Assembly (NCBI GenBank): GCA_038207585.1
Contig: JBBQZP010000014.1
Coordinates: 1 to 64,000, forward strand
Source of the DNA: JBBQZP01 sp038207585
GTDB taxonomy: Bacteria > Pseudomonadota > Alphaproteobacteria > Rhodobacterales > Rhodobacteraceae
DNA: 64,000 nt
Direction of reading: 5' to 3'
In this document: piece by piece, positions 8,327-16,466 of the stretch
How the letters are laid out: every line of letters begins with the position of its first letter
Position numbering within the stretch: position 1 is the stretch's first letter
Translations under genes and position numbers: made by a program
The notes under the pieces: generated by a model
Told to the model about the DNA's origin: nothing
Database searches by the model: none
The model's input: only the letters and a program-made list of their open reading frames with translations

Positions 8327-9675
8327 CACGCCGCATGCCCTATTCCTCCCACGCCCGCGCAACGCTGTCGCTTGGCCTGCCGCTGATCGGCAGCCATCTG
8401 GCGCAGATGGGGCTGCATGTCACCGATACGGTGATGCTGGGCTGGTACGGGGTGGCGGAACTCGCCGCCGTTGTGCTGGGATCTTCGTCGTTCTTTGTGA
8501 TCTTCATTCTGGGGTCGGGCTTTGCGCAGGCCGTGATGCCGATGGTGGCACAGGCCCTGGGGCGCGGAGATGAGGCGCAGGTTCGCCGTGACACCCGCAT
8601 GGGCCTGTGGCTTTCGATTGGCTTTGGGGTGATGTGCTATCCGCTGTTCTGGTGGTCGGGGCCGATCCTGTCGGCTGCCGGGCAAAAGCCGCTGGTTGCC
8701 GGTCTGGCGCAGGATTATCTGCAGATCGCCGGCGCAGGCATGATCCCCGCGCTGCTGGTGATGACGCTGAAAAGCTATCTTGCGGCGCTGGAGCAGGCGG
8801 GCGTCGTGTTGTGGGCCACGGTTTCTGCGGTGGTGCTGAACATCGGGCTGAACTGGATGCTGATCTTCGGCAACTGGGGTGCGCCGGAACTGGGCGTGCA
8901 GGGGGCGGCGATTGCGTCGGTCACGGTGCAGGCGGCGACCTTTGCGGCGCTGGCGATCTATGGCGCGTGGCTGCCTGCGTTGCGGCGGTTTGTCCTGTGG
9001 CAGCGGTTCTGGCGGCCCGACTGGTCTGCATTGGCGCAGGTGTTCCGGCTGGGGGTGCCCATCGGGTTGACCGGGTTGGCCGAAAGCGGGCTCTTTCAAG
9101 CCTCGGCCCTGATGATGGGTTGGATCGGAACGGTGCAGCTTGCAGCGCACGGGATTGCGCTGGAGGCGGCGGCTTTGGCCTTCATGGTGCATGTCGGGCT
9201 TTCCAACGCGGTCACAGTGCGGACGGGCCGCGCGCAGGGCCGCGCGGATGTGCAGGGTCTGCGGGACGGGGCGTTTGTGGCGCTGGGGCTGTCATTGGCG
9301 GTGGCGTTTTGTGTGATTGCGGTGTTCCTGAGTTTCCCCGCGCAGATCATCTCGTTGTTCGTCGATGCGACCAAGCCCGAAAGTGCCGCGATCATCGCCT
9401 TTGGCACGGTGCTGATGGCCTTGGCCGCCCTGTTCCAGCTTGCCGATGCCGCACAGGTGATGGCGCTGGGCCTTTTGCGCGGCGTACAGGACACCCGCGT
9501 GCCGATGTGGATGGCCGCGTTCAGCTATTGGTGCGTGGGGATTCCGGCGGGGTATCTTCTGGCCTTCCCGATGGGATACGGAGGCGTCGGGCTGTGGCTG
9601 GGGCTGGTGATCGGGCTGACGGTGGCGGCGGTGCTGCTGATGTGGCGGTTCTGGAGCAGGGCGGCGCGGGGGTAG
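8323..9675 (+). CDS. MATE family multidrug efflux transporter
   Basis: 450 residues, the usual size, with twelve predicted hydrophobic segments in two homologous halves. The N-terminus LGLPLIGSHLAQMGLHVTD followed by TVMLGWYGVAELAAVVLG is typical of NorM-like MATE proteins, which exchange cationic compounds for Na+ or H+. ATG 8323 was chosen because it forms an ATGA overlap with the end of the decayed transporter gene, implying past translational coupling; 8311 and 8335 are alternatives. Substrates are unknown. With the upstream genes decayed, it must depend on whatever promoter remains in the 7111-8322 region. Confidence 0.88.
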   Translation: MTRRMPYSSHARATLSLGLPLIGSHLAQMGLHVTDTVMLGWYGVAELAAVVLGSSSFFVIFILGSGFAQAVMPMVAQALGRGDEAQVRRDTRMGLWLSIGFGVMCYPLFWWSGPILSAAGQKPLVAGLAQDYLQIAGAGMIPALLVMTLKSYLAALEQAGVVLWATVSAVVLNIGLNWMLIFGNWGAPELGVQGAAIASVTVQAATFAALAIYGAWLPALRRFVLWQRFWRPDWSALAQVFRLGVPIGLTGLAESGLFQASALMMGWIGTVQLAAHGIALEAAALAFMVHVGLSNAVTVRTGRAQGRADVQGLRDGAFVALGLSLAVAFCVIAVFLSFPAQIISLFVDATKPESAAIIAFGTVLMALAALFQLADAAQVMALGLLRGVQDTRVPMWMAAFSYWCVGIPAGYLLAFPMGYGGVGLWLGLVIGLTVAAVLLMWRFWSRAARG

Positions 9676-9766
9676 GGGGGGGCATCTGGAGACTTGAGGC
9701 GCAGCCCAAAAAAATCCACAAACCTGTGCTTAATGCTACTGACGATGCTGCTGGCAAGGCTCATGA

Positions 9767-10162
9767 ATGTATCTTCGATTTGTGTATTCGACGACTGTCA
9801 ATGGAATGAAGGCGCGCCAAGGCATCTTTCAGGCCGCAGCCGAACTCTTTGATCATCCAACCACAACCTTGGCGGTCCGAACTCGCCTAGAGGAATTGAG
9901 GCTGTGGTTTGACGCAAACCTTGATAGGCCCGACCGCTTTTCAAAAACCAAATCGAGAACCTATCACGGGCAACATACCAAGGGGTTAAGCTGGTTCAAG
10001 CCTTTTGCGACCGACCACATTTCCAAGGCGTTCGAGCTCAAGGCAATTCTGGAGGAAAACGAGTACACTATTGAGCTAATTAAAGAGCGCAGGCTTGGAT
10101 ACGTTGTCTATGAAGACGCGTACCAAATCGTGGCTGAACCGTTCTTTGAGTCGTTGATTTAG
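9767..10162 (+). CDS. Conserved hypothetical protein, accessory-looking
   Basis: 131 residues beginning MYLRFVYSTTVNGMKARQGI and containing LRLWFDANLDRPDRFSK, GLSWFKPFATDHISKA and GYVVYEDAYQIVAEPF. I recall this pattern (MYLRFV start, WF.. and VYED..QVVAEPF) from scattered uncharacterised proteins in many proteobacteria, often in variable regions. No enzyme motif, signal peptide or membrane helix. Base composition is visibly lower in GC than neighbouring genes, and the codons include TTG, CTA, AGG and AAA/AAC mixtures unlike the rest, which suggests acquisition. It sits alone between MATE and a convergent gene. Confidence 0.65.
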   Translation: MYLRFVYSTTVNGMKARQGIFQAAAELFDHPTTTLAVRTRLEELRLWFDANLDRPDRFSKTKSRTYHGQHTKGLSWFKPFATDHISKAFELKAILEENEYTIELIKERRLGYVVYEDAYQIVAEPFFESLI

Positions 10163-10181
10163 GCGCTGTCCTTTTTCAACG

Positions 10182-10601
10182 CTAATCCCCCTCCACATCC
10201 CCCGGCAGCACCAGCCGTTCCGCCTTCTTCCGCACCAGCACCGACCGCAGATCGTGCATGGCGAGCAGAAGGGGGTCCGTCACGTCCTCCAATTGCGCAT
10301 CGGTGGCGCGGGTTTGGGCCCAGTGGGTGGTCAGGTTCATATGGTCGATGGCGCGGTGGATGTCGTCGATGTCGCGGGCGGCGAGAACGGCCTGACGGTT
10401 CACCAACCACTCCTCGATCACTGCCATGTCGGCGGGCGACAGCACCGTGTCGCCATGCGGTTTGATGTTGCCGTTGCGCACGTTGACCATGGCAATCTCG
10501 GCCATGTCGATGCGGCGCTGGCGGTTTTCGGTGTCGATCCGAAACACGGCAGCACCATTGTCACGGATGCGAAAGTAGTATTCCGGCAGATCGCCCGTCA
10601 T
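10182..10601 (-). CDS. Conserved hypothetical protein downstream of the aminotransferase
   Basis: 139 residues: MTGDLPEYYFRIRDNGAAVF, IDMAEIAMVNVRNGNIKPHG, and a C-terminal helical half (MAVIEEWLVNRQAVL..IDDIHRAIDHMNLTTHWAQT). No signal peptide, membrane segment or catalytic motif that I recognise. It starts 8 bases after the aminotransferase stop on the same strand, so the two are probably co-transcribed. The function is unknown; I do not place it in a named family. Confidence 0.7.
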   Translation of the reverse strand: MTGDLPEYYFRIRDNGAAVFRIDTENRQRRIDMAEIAMVNVRNGNIKPHGDTVLSPADMAVIEEWLVNRQAVLAARDIDDIHRAIDHMNLTTHWAQTRATDAQLEDVTDPLLLAMHDLRSVLVRKKAERLVLPGDVEGD

Positions 10602-10609
10602 GGTGCCCC

Positions 10610-11812
10610 TTACGTCAGCCCGGCGCAGAACGCCTGTATCCGGGTGCAGGCCTCGGTCAGGGCCGCATCCGACGTAGCGTAGCTGACGCGAAAGTTTGGC
10701 GAAAGCCCGAAGGCCGCGCCGAACACCACGGCGACGCCGGTTTCCTCCAGCAGCGCGGTTGCAAACGCCTCGTCATCCACGATTTTCGCGCCTCCGGACG
10801 AGTTTTTGCCAATGCAGCCCGCGATGTCGGGGTAGACGTAGAACGCGCCTTCGGGCTTCGGGCAGGTGATCCCCTTGGCCTGATTAAGCATCCCAACCAC
10901 CAGATCGCGCCGCCGCTGGAACAGCGCGCGGTTCGCCACCAGAAACTCTTGCGGGCCCGTCAACCCCTCAAGTGCTGCATATTGCGACACCGAACTGGGG
11001 TTCGAGGTGGATTGCGACTGGATCGTGCCCATCGCCTTGATCAGCGCCACCGGACCCGCCGCATAGCCGATGCGCCAGCCGGTCATCGCATAGGCTTTGG
11101 AGACGCCATTGCAGGTCAGCGTGCGGTCATAAAGGCCGGGCTCCACCTGCGCGGGGGTGCAGAACTCGAAATCATCGAACACCAGATGTTCGTACATGTC
11201 ATCCGTCATAACCCAGACATGGGGGTGGCGCATCAGCACGTCGGTCAGCGCCTTCAATTCGTCGCGCGTATAGCCCGCCCCAGTGGGATTTGAGGGGGAG
11301 TTGAAGATGAACCATTTGGTTTTCGGCGTGATCGCGGCCTCAAGTTGCGCGGGCGTCAGCTTGAAGTTCGATTCCAACCCGCAGGGCACCGAAACCGGTG
11401 TGCCGCCAGCCAGCAGAACCATGTCGGGGTAGCTGACCCAATAGGGCGCCGGAATGATCACCTCATCCCCCGGATTGCAGGTCGCCATCAGCGCGTTATA
11501 CAGAATCTGCTTCCCGCCGGTGCCGACGGTGATCTGGTTTGGCGCATAGGTCAGCCCGTTTTCGCGCAGGAACTTGGCGCAGATCGCGGCTTTCAACTCG
11601 GGGATGCCATCGACGGCGGTGTATTTCGTTTTACCCGCATCTATCGCGCGTTTGGCCGCATCCTTGATGTTCTGGGGCGTGTCAAAATCAGGTTCGCCCG
11701 CCCCCAGTCCGATCACATCCTTGCCTGCCGCCTTCAACTCGGCCGCTTTGGTGGTAACGGCGATAGTGGGCGACGGTTTCACGCGCGACAGGGTATCAGA
11801 CAGAAAGGCCAT
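10610..11812 (-). CDS. aspC: Pyridoxal-phosphate-dependent aspartate aminotransferase (class I)
   Basis: 400 residues, class I/II aminotransferase fold, subgroup I-gamma as in Rhizobium/Thermus-type aspartate aminotransferases. Reads VIGLGAGEPDFDTP (34-47), TVGTGGKQ (phosphate-binding loop, 95-102), PAPYWVSYPD (121-130), FNSPSNPTG (170-178, substrate-binding Asn), the PLP-ring Asp/Tyr in TDDMYEHL, and the PLP lysine in SKAYAMTGWRIG (Lys239). Likely reaction: L-aspartate + 2-oxoglutarate to oxaloacetate + L-glutamate in the cytoplasm; members of this group can also act on prephenate or aromatic substrates. ATG 11812 has the typical start MAFLSDTLSRVKPS. Confidence 0.9.
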   Translation of the reverse strand: MAFLSDTLSRVKPSPTIAVTTKAAELKAAGKDVIGLGAGEPDFDTPQNIKDAAKRAIDAGKTKYTAVDGIPELKAAICAKFLRENGLTYAPNQITVGTGGKQILYNALMATCNPGDEVIIPAPYWVSYPDMVLLAGGTPVSVPCGLESNFKLTPAQLEAAITPKTKWFIFNSPSNPTGAGYTRDELKALTDVLMRHPHVWVMTDDMYEHLVFDDFEFCTPAQVEPGLYDRTLTCNGVSKAYAMTGWRIGYAAGPVALIKAMGTIQSQSTSNPSSVSQYAALEGLTGPQEFLVANRALFQRRRDLVVGMLNQAKGITCPKPEGAFYVYPDIAGCIGKNSSGGAKIVDDEAFATALLEETGVAVVFGAAFGLSPNFRVSYATSDAALTEACTRIQAFCAGLT

Positions 11813-11904
11813 GGGATGCTCCGATCAGGACCGGTTTGATGTTTGCGGCCACTTGTCTTAGGGTGCGCGCGTAACCCATTCAAGCGAATATGAAGGAGGC
11901 ACCG

Positions 11905-12297
11905 ATGTCACAGACAGCGGAGGCAGACTGGTTCAGCGACAAAGTGGCGACGTTCGGCGACCGCATGGCCTGGGCGCGTGAGGCGGCTGGGCTGACCCAG
12001 CCTGATCTGGCGCGGCGGCTGGGGGTAAAACTTGTGACGATTCAAGGGTGGGAGGAAGACCGCGCCGAACCCCGCGCGAACCGCTTGCAGATGATGGCGG
12101 GGATGCTGAACGTGTCCTTGCGCTGGCTTCTGACCGGGCAGGGCGACGGGCTGGACGCGCCGCCGGGAGAGACGTCGGTCTCGGGTGATGCGCGCGAGAT
12201 TCTGGCGGAGTTGTCGCGGGTGCGCGCGCAGATGCTTGAGCTTGCACGCCAGACCGGGCGGCTGGAAAAGCGCCTGCGGGCGGAGTTGTCGGCATGA
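11905..12297 (+). CDS. XRE-family helix-turn-helix regulator
   Basis: 130 residues from ATG 11905, which has a perfect GGAGG seven bases upstream; the in-frame ATG at 11890 contains that ribosome site and is rejected. The HTH_3/Cro-type domain is at residues ~15-72: MAWAREAAGLTQPDLARRLG then VTIQGWEEDRAEPRANRLQM and VSLRWLLTG. A C-terminal helix (ILAELSRVRAQMLELARQTG) could form a coiled coil for dimerisation. It overlaps sdhE by ATGA, so they are co-translated. The targets are unknown; in Rhodobacteraceae this gene is commonly next to sdhE. Confidence 0.85.
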   Translation: MSQTAEADWFSDKVATFGDRMAWAREAAGLTQPDLARRLGVKLVTIQGWEEDRAEPRANRLQMMAGMLNVSLRWLLTGQGDGLDAPPGETSVSGDAREILAELSRVRAQMLELARQTGRLEKRLRAELSA

Positions 12298-12575
12298 CCG
12301 AGTTGCCCGAACACCGCCTGAAACGGCTGCGGATGCGGTCGTGGCGACGCGGGACCAAAGAGATGGACCTGATCCTTGGCCCTTTTGCCGACGCGCGTCT
12401 TGACGGGCTGTCGGTGGCCGAAATTGATATATATGACAAGCTGTTGGACGAGAATGATCAGGATCTTCTGCCTTGGGTTCTGGGGCAAAATCCGGCCCCG
12501 GATGCGTTGGTCGGTTTGATCGCCATCATCGGCCAACACGCCCGCACCCGGCTTGCACCGGAACCGAATAGCTAA
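12294..12575 (+). CDS. sdhE: Succinate dehydrogenase assembly factor (FAD assembly factor SdhE)
   Basis: 93 residues, the normal size of the SdhE/Sdh5/CptB family. The family RGxxE motif is present as RRGTKEMD (~18-25), preceded by HRLKRLRMRS; DIYDKLLDENDQDLLPWVLG matches the conserved second half. SdhE promotes covalent attachment of FAD to the flavoprotein SdhA. It overlaps the XRE gene by four bases. The succinate dehydrogenase genes themselves are not in the window. Confidence 0.9.
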   Translation: MTELPEHRLKRLRMRSWRRGTKEMDLILGPFADARLDGLSVAEIDIYDKLLDENDQDLLPWVLGQNPAPDALVGLIAIIGQHARTRLAPEPNS

Positions 12576-12663
12576 ACTTCGGCGATAAATCATCATCAGT
12601 TTACGGAATGTTTGCGTTTTGTGCTGATTCTGCCCCCGTAACTTGGATGGCGGAGAACATGAC

Positions 12664-13161
12664 ATGACATTGCAAACACCGGTTCTGGATGGCTCGAAAA
12701 AGGCGTTCATGCTGGGCTATCTGGAAAGTCTGGCCTTGGTGGAACGGCTGCACCGGCTTCTTCTGGATGTGGTCAAGGATGAATTCGAGCGGCTGAATAT
12801 CCTTGAGATCAACCCGGTGCAGGCTTTGCTCCTGTTCAACATCGGCGAGAATGAGGTGACGGCGGGCGAGCTGAAAAGCCGCGGCTATTACCAAGGCTCC
12901 AACGTCAGCTACAATCTGAAACAGCTGGTCGCACTGGGCTACATGCACCACCAGCGGTCCGAGATTGACCGCCGGTCCGTCCGCGTGAAGCTGACCGAAA
13001 AGGGCAGACGTGTGCGCGGGATCATCGGCGAGTTGTTCGCCCGCCATGCCGAAGGGCTGGAAAGCCGGGGTGTGATCGGGGCCGAGGGGATCGAGAACAT
13101 TACCCAGTCCCTGAAACGGATGGAGCGGTACTGGACCGAACAGATCCGCTATATCTACTGA
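12664..13161 (+). CDS. MarR-type winged-helix regulator, LdtR-like
   Basis: 165 residues from ATG 12664 (GGAGA just upstream); an earlier in-frame ATG at 12643 adds seven unlikely residues. Winged-helix features: EINPVQALLLFNIGENEVTA, ELKSRGYYQGSNVSYNLKQL (recognition helix), HHQRSEIDRRSVRVKLTEKG (wing with the MarR-type DRRS motif). The GYYQGSNVSYNLK stretch matches the LdtR/CdtR group of alphaproteobacteria, implicated in the control of L,D-transpeptidase and cell-envelope stress genes. The ligand and targets here are unknown. It is convergent with kpsC. Confidence 0.75.
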   Translation: MTLQTPVLDGSKKAFMLGYLESLALVERLHRLLLDVVKDEFERLNILEINPVQALLLFNIGENEVTAGELKSRGYYQGSNVSYNLKQLVALGYMHHQRSEIDRRSVRVKLTEKGRRVRGIIGELFARHAEGLESRGVIGAEGIENITQSLKRMERYWTEQIRYIY

Positions 13162-13173
13162 TCCCGTTCGAAA

Positions 13174-15234
13174 TCACCGCCGCCACAAGCGGGCATGGCT
13201 TGCAAGACGGCCCTGCAGTTTTGCGACCACTCGGTTGAACGGCCCCGGCTTGGGGATGTTTGCGGTTGCCAGACGTTCGACCACAACCTCGGGCGGGCAG
13301 GGGCGGCGGCTGACGGGGTCATAATAGCGGGGATAGGCGATCAGCGTGGCATAGGCCAGCGCCGCCAGATCGGGGCGGGGCAGGGCGCTGCCGTCCGGGG
13401 CGTGCAGTCGGCGCTCGGGCACCGGCCCAAGATCGGTCGTCAGGCCCCAGCCCGCATAGAACGGCGCGCCAAGGCAGGTCACGGGCAGGCTGCGGATCAG
13501 CGCCTCGAACCCCAGAAGCGAGGTCAGTGTCCAAACCTCGTTCACCTGCGCCAGCAGGGCCACAGGGTCGGCGCGGGTGGCCATAACATCGGCCAGACCG
13601 GCCAGATCCTGCGCCGAAATGGCTCCGGGGCGCAAACCCGCCTCGACATCCGGGTGCGGTTTGTAAATCAGCACAGCCTCGGGGTTCGCTGCCCGCGCCG
13701 CCTGCAAAAGACCTAGGTTCGTGCGCACGTCGCCCGCGCCAAAGCGGATCGAGGCGTCATCCTCCACCTGTCCCGGCACAAGGATGCGGTGCCCCGGCGG
13801 CAGGGTGAGCAGATCGCCCGCAAGGTTGTATTTCGACAGCCGCGCCGCAAGGATGGCACCCATCAGCCGCCGCGCCCGCGCCTTTTGCGCCGCATCTATC
13901 GGCGAAAGGATCATCCGTTCCAGGCGGCTTTCCTGCGTCGGGTCATAGTAAATCCCCAGATCATCCGTCACCAAAGACAGCGGCGGGATCAGATCGGCCC
14001 CAAGCCCGCGTGATCGCAAAAAGCCGTCCTCCACCCGCAAGGCATTGCCATCGCGCGGCAAATCCACAGGGGCCTTTCCGGCCCAGACCAGAACCCTGCG
14101 CCCCAGCCGTTTCGCCGCATCTTGCGCGGCCGTCGGATCATCCATGAAAATCAACGGCTTCTCACGCCCGAACACCTCTTGCAGACGCCCGCGTTTCCAC
14201 ATCCGCATGTGCAGGCCAATATGGCCGCTGCGATCTTCGCGGTAAGCGCGGACCTCGGCCTCCAGTTGATCAACCGCCTCTTCAAAGCTGCACAGACGGT
14301 CGCGGCAGGGGTCATACCAGGTGGGGGCCAGGATCATTGCGCCTGCGAAAAGTTGCTCGGCCGTCAGGCGGCGGGTGCGGCGTGCGACGGGGCGGCGGTC
14401 GTCAGACAGGCCCCACCCGGCATAGAAGGGCTGGCCGAACACCTGCGGGCGGTGGCCCGCGCAGATCGCCTCGAACCCCAGTTGCGACGACACGGTATAC
14501 ACAGCCGCAGCCCCCGCCAGAAGGCGGTGCGGCGAGACAGGTGCGTCCAACAGGGTGATCCGCCCCCCCGCATCGGCCGTGCTGAAGTGTCCGCCCCGCA
14601 GCCCCGCAGCCGTTTCGGGATGCGTCTTGATCACGATCCGCGCCTTGGGATGTTCGGCGCAGGCGGCGGCCAGCATCTGGGCAAAAACCCCATCAGGGGC
14701 ACCGCAAAACCGCACCGATGCATCGCCACGGGTTTGGTCGACGATCAGCACATAGCCGGGTTCAGGCGCGGCGATATCTGTGTGCATATTGTATTTTGAT
14801 AGGTCGAAAGCGTTCAGTCGTGCAATTCCGTCACGCGCCCGCATGTGCAGGTTCGAATTATCCAGATCGGCAAAGACCAGAATATGTTCGATCATCGACG
14901 GGGCCGAGGCATCGAAATGCACTCCCTGCTGGTCAATCAGCAGACCAAGTGTCGCATCGCCCATCCGCCCCGGCTTGACCGACCGCAGAAACGCATCCTC
15001 GACCCGGACCAGTGGCGCCCCGAACCGCGAAGCAACTCCTTCGCCCCGCCCGGCATAGGGACTGCGGCCCCACACAACCACACCGTCACCGGCGCGCGGC
15101 AGACCAAGCCGCAGATCGTGCCCGGCCAATGACAGGATGCGCCGCAGACGCGCCCTGCGCGCAAAACCGGCGTTGTAAAAGAAAAGCCGCCGGGGAAAGG
15201 CCCCGGCGGCGTGTCGTGGTTCATCGACCGTCAA
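13174..15234 (-). CDS. kpsC: Capsule polysaccharide linker glycosyltransferase KpsC (duplicated)
   Basis: 686 residues made of two similar halves, each with a capsule-synthesis domain (PF05159). First half: VVWGRSPYAGRGEGVA, LVRVEDAFLRSVKPG, then KTHPETAAGL and YTVSSQLGFEAICAG, QPFYAGWGLSDD. Second half: VLVWAGKAPVDLP, LRVEDGFLRSRGLGAD, GIYYDPTQ, YKPHPDVEAGLRPG, WTLTSLLGFEALIRS, APFYAGWGLTTD. In E. coli and Neisseria KpsC adds alternating beta-Kdo residues to lyso-phosphatidylglycerol after KpsS places the first, building the anchor of group 2 capsules. The gene starts 7 bases after the lipoprotein gene stop, so the order kpsS, wza-like, kpsC forms one operon. Confidence 0.88.
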   Translation of the reverse strand: MTVDEPRHAAGAFPRRLFFYNAGFARRARLRRILSLAGHDLRLGLPRAGDGVVVWGRSPYAGRGEGVASRFGAPLVRVEDAFLRSVKPGRMGDATLGLLIDQQGVHFDASAPSMIEHILVFADLDNSNLHMRARDGIARLNAFDLSKYNMHTDIAAPEPGYVLIVDQTRGDASVRFCGAPDGVFAQMLAAACAEHPKARIVIKTHPETAAGLRGGHFSTADAGGRITLLDAPVSPHRLLAGAAAVYTVSSQLGFEAICAGHRPQVFGQPFYAGWGLSDDRRPVARRTRRLTAEQLFAGAMILAPTWYDPCRDRLCSFEEAVDQLEAEVRAYREDRSGHIGLHMRMWKRGRLQEVFGREKPLIFMDDPTAAQDAAKRLGRRVLVWAGKAPVDLPRDGNALRVEDGFLRSRGLGADLIPPLSLVTDDLGIYYDPTQESRLERMILSPIDAAQKARARRLMGAILAARLSKYNLAGDLLTLPPGHRILVPGQVEDDASIRFGAGDVRTNLGLLQAARAANPEAVLIYKPHPDVEAGLRPGAISAQDLAGLADVMATRADPVALLAQVNEVWTLTSLLGFEALIRSLPVTCLGAPFYAGWGLTTDLGPVPERRLHAPDGSALPRPDLAALAYATLIAYPRYYDPVSRRPCPPEVVVERLATANIPKPGPFNRVVAKLQGRLASHARLWRR

Positions 15235-15241
15235 GCGCGCC

Positions 15242-16378
15242 TCACAGCCCCGATGCGCTGGTCAGCGTTGTGGCCGCGCCGGCGGTGCCGGTGATTGCGT
15301 TGATGGTTTTCTGCCATTGGACGAACGGCGCTTCGGTCACATAAACCGTGTCGCCATCGCGCACGAGAAAATCGCGCGCCTCAAAAACACCTGTTGGCTG
15401 CGTGAGGTCCAGCACATAGACAAAGCGCTGATCACCGACCAGATCGTTCCGGCCCAGCACGGAATTCGCAATTTCAGCCGGTTCGTTGCGGAACACGAAT
15501 ACCCCCGTCGGATCGGCAAGTGCCGTGTTCAGGCCGCCCACCGTGGCAATCGCCTCGATTGCGGAAAGATTCTGCGTCTCGAACGGGATGCGGTTCTGCG
15601 TGCCGGTGGCGCCAAGGGCGGTGAAGGCGCGGGTGTCACGTTCGACCACGATCTTGTCGCCGCCGCGCAGGGCGATATCAAGGCCGGGATTGGCGTAAAG
15701 ATCCTGCAGCCAGACCTTGCCGGACTGGCTGCCGCGCGTCACCCGCACCAGCGCCACTTCGGGCGGGATGCCGACGCCGCCGGCGCGCGCGATCATTGCG
15801 GTCAGGGTGCGGGTCGGGCGTTCAATCGGGAACACGCCCTGGCCTGTTACGCCACCAGACACCGTCACGGTGGCACCGTTTCCGGCAAGGCGCTGCACTG
15901 TGATCTGCGGATCGGGGGTCTGGCTATCCAGTTTGCGGGTGATCGCCTGACGCAGGCCATCGGGGGTTTGCCCGCCTGCCTTGATGCGCCCGGCATAGGG
16001 CACAAAGATGAACCCCTGCCCATCGACCTGCACCTGATTGAGCGCTGAGACGCGCTGCCCGGTGTTGCCCAGAAGCGGGTCTTCCTTGACGTTCTCGAAC
16101 ACCGTCAGTGACAATTCGTCACCCGGCGAGATGATGTCAGACCCGACAAGCCCGGCATTCTGGAACGCCGGGCCAAAACCGAAGGCCGGGGTCACGGACG
16201 TCGCACGGGTCACACGGCTGTTCACCGAGACGACAAACGCGTCACCCTGTTTCAGCACCGATCCTGCGTAAATCTCTTTCTTGTTGGGGCCAGAGCGGGG
16301 AAGGCCACAGCCTGCGACACTCGCAACAAGGATAACAAGGACCAGTGTTCTGGCCCCTTTCTGAACTGCTCGCTTCAC
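15242..16378 (-). CDS. Outer-membrane polysaccharide export lipoprotein (Wza/KpsD-like)
   Basis: 378 residues with a lipoprotein signal (RTLVLVILVASVAGC; lipobox VAGC with Cys24). It then has a Poly_export domain (SDIISPGDELSLTVFENVKE, GQGFIFVPYAGRIKAGGQT) and two SLBB-type ligand-binding repeats (TVSGGVTGQGVFPIERP; IEAIATVGGLNTALADPTGV). Such proteins form the outer-membrane channel through which capsule leaves the cell. Its position between the two Kdo-transferase genes points to a capsule of the ABC-transporter type. No KpsM/T/E gene lies in the window, so the inner-membrane exporter must be elsewhere. Confidence 0.87.
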   Translation of the reverse strand: MKRAVQKGARTLVLVILVASVAGCGLPRSGPNKKEIYAGSVLKQGDAFVVSVNSRVTRATSVTPAFGFGPAFQNAGLVGSDIISPGDELSLTVFENVKEDPLLGNTGQRVSALNQVQVDGQGFIFVPYAGRIKAGGQTPDGLRQAITRKLDSQTPDPQITVQRLAGNGATVTVSGGVTGQGVFPIERPTRTLTAMIARAGGVGIPPEVALVRVTRGSQSGKVWLQDLYANPGLDIALRGGDKIVVERDTRAFTALGATGTQNRIPFETQNLSAIEAIATVGGLNTALADPTGVFVFRNEPAEIANSVLGRNDLVGDQRFVYVLDLTQPTGVFEARDFLVRDGDTVYVTEAPFVQWQKTINAITGTAGAATTLTSASGL

Positions 16379-16466
16379 TGCCCGGGCTCCTTTTTAGGTT
16401 TTTGCCTCAGCTTTTTTTGCCAAGCTACAGAAACACGGGAACAATTTCCAGCCTTGCGTGCGGGCG

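Noticed and set aside
8002..9192. 396-residue minus-strand frame opposite the MATE gene
   Set aside because: His/Arg/Gln-rich composition typical of antisense translation; no motif, and the plus strand is clearly coding.
8607..9809. 400-residue plus-strand frame overlapping the MATE gene
   Set aside because: Out-of-frame translation of MATE codons with Gly/Ala/Arg low complexity; no domain.
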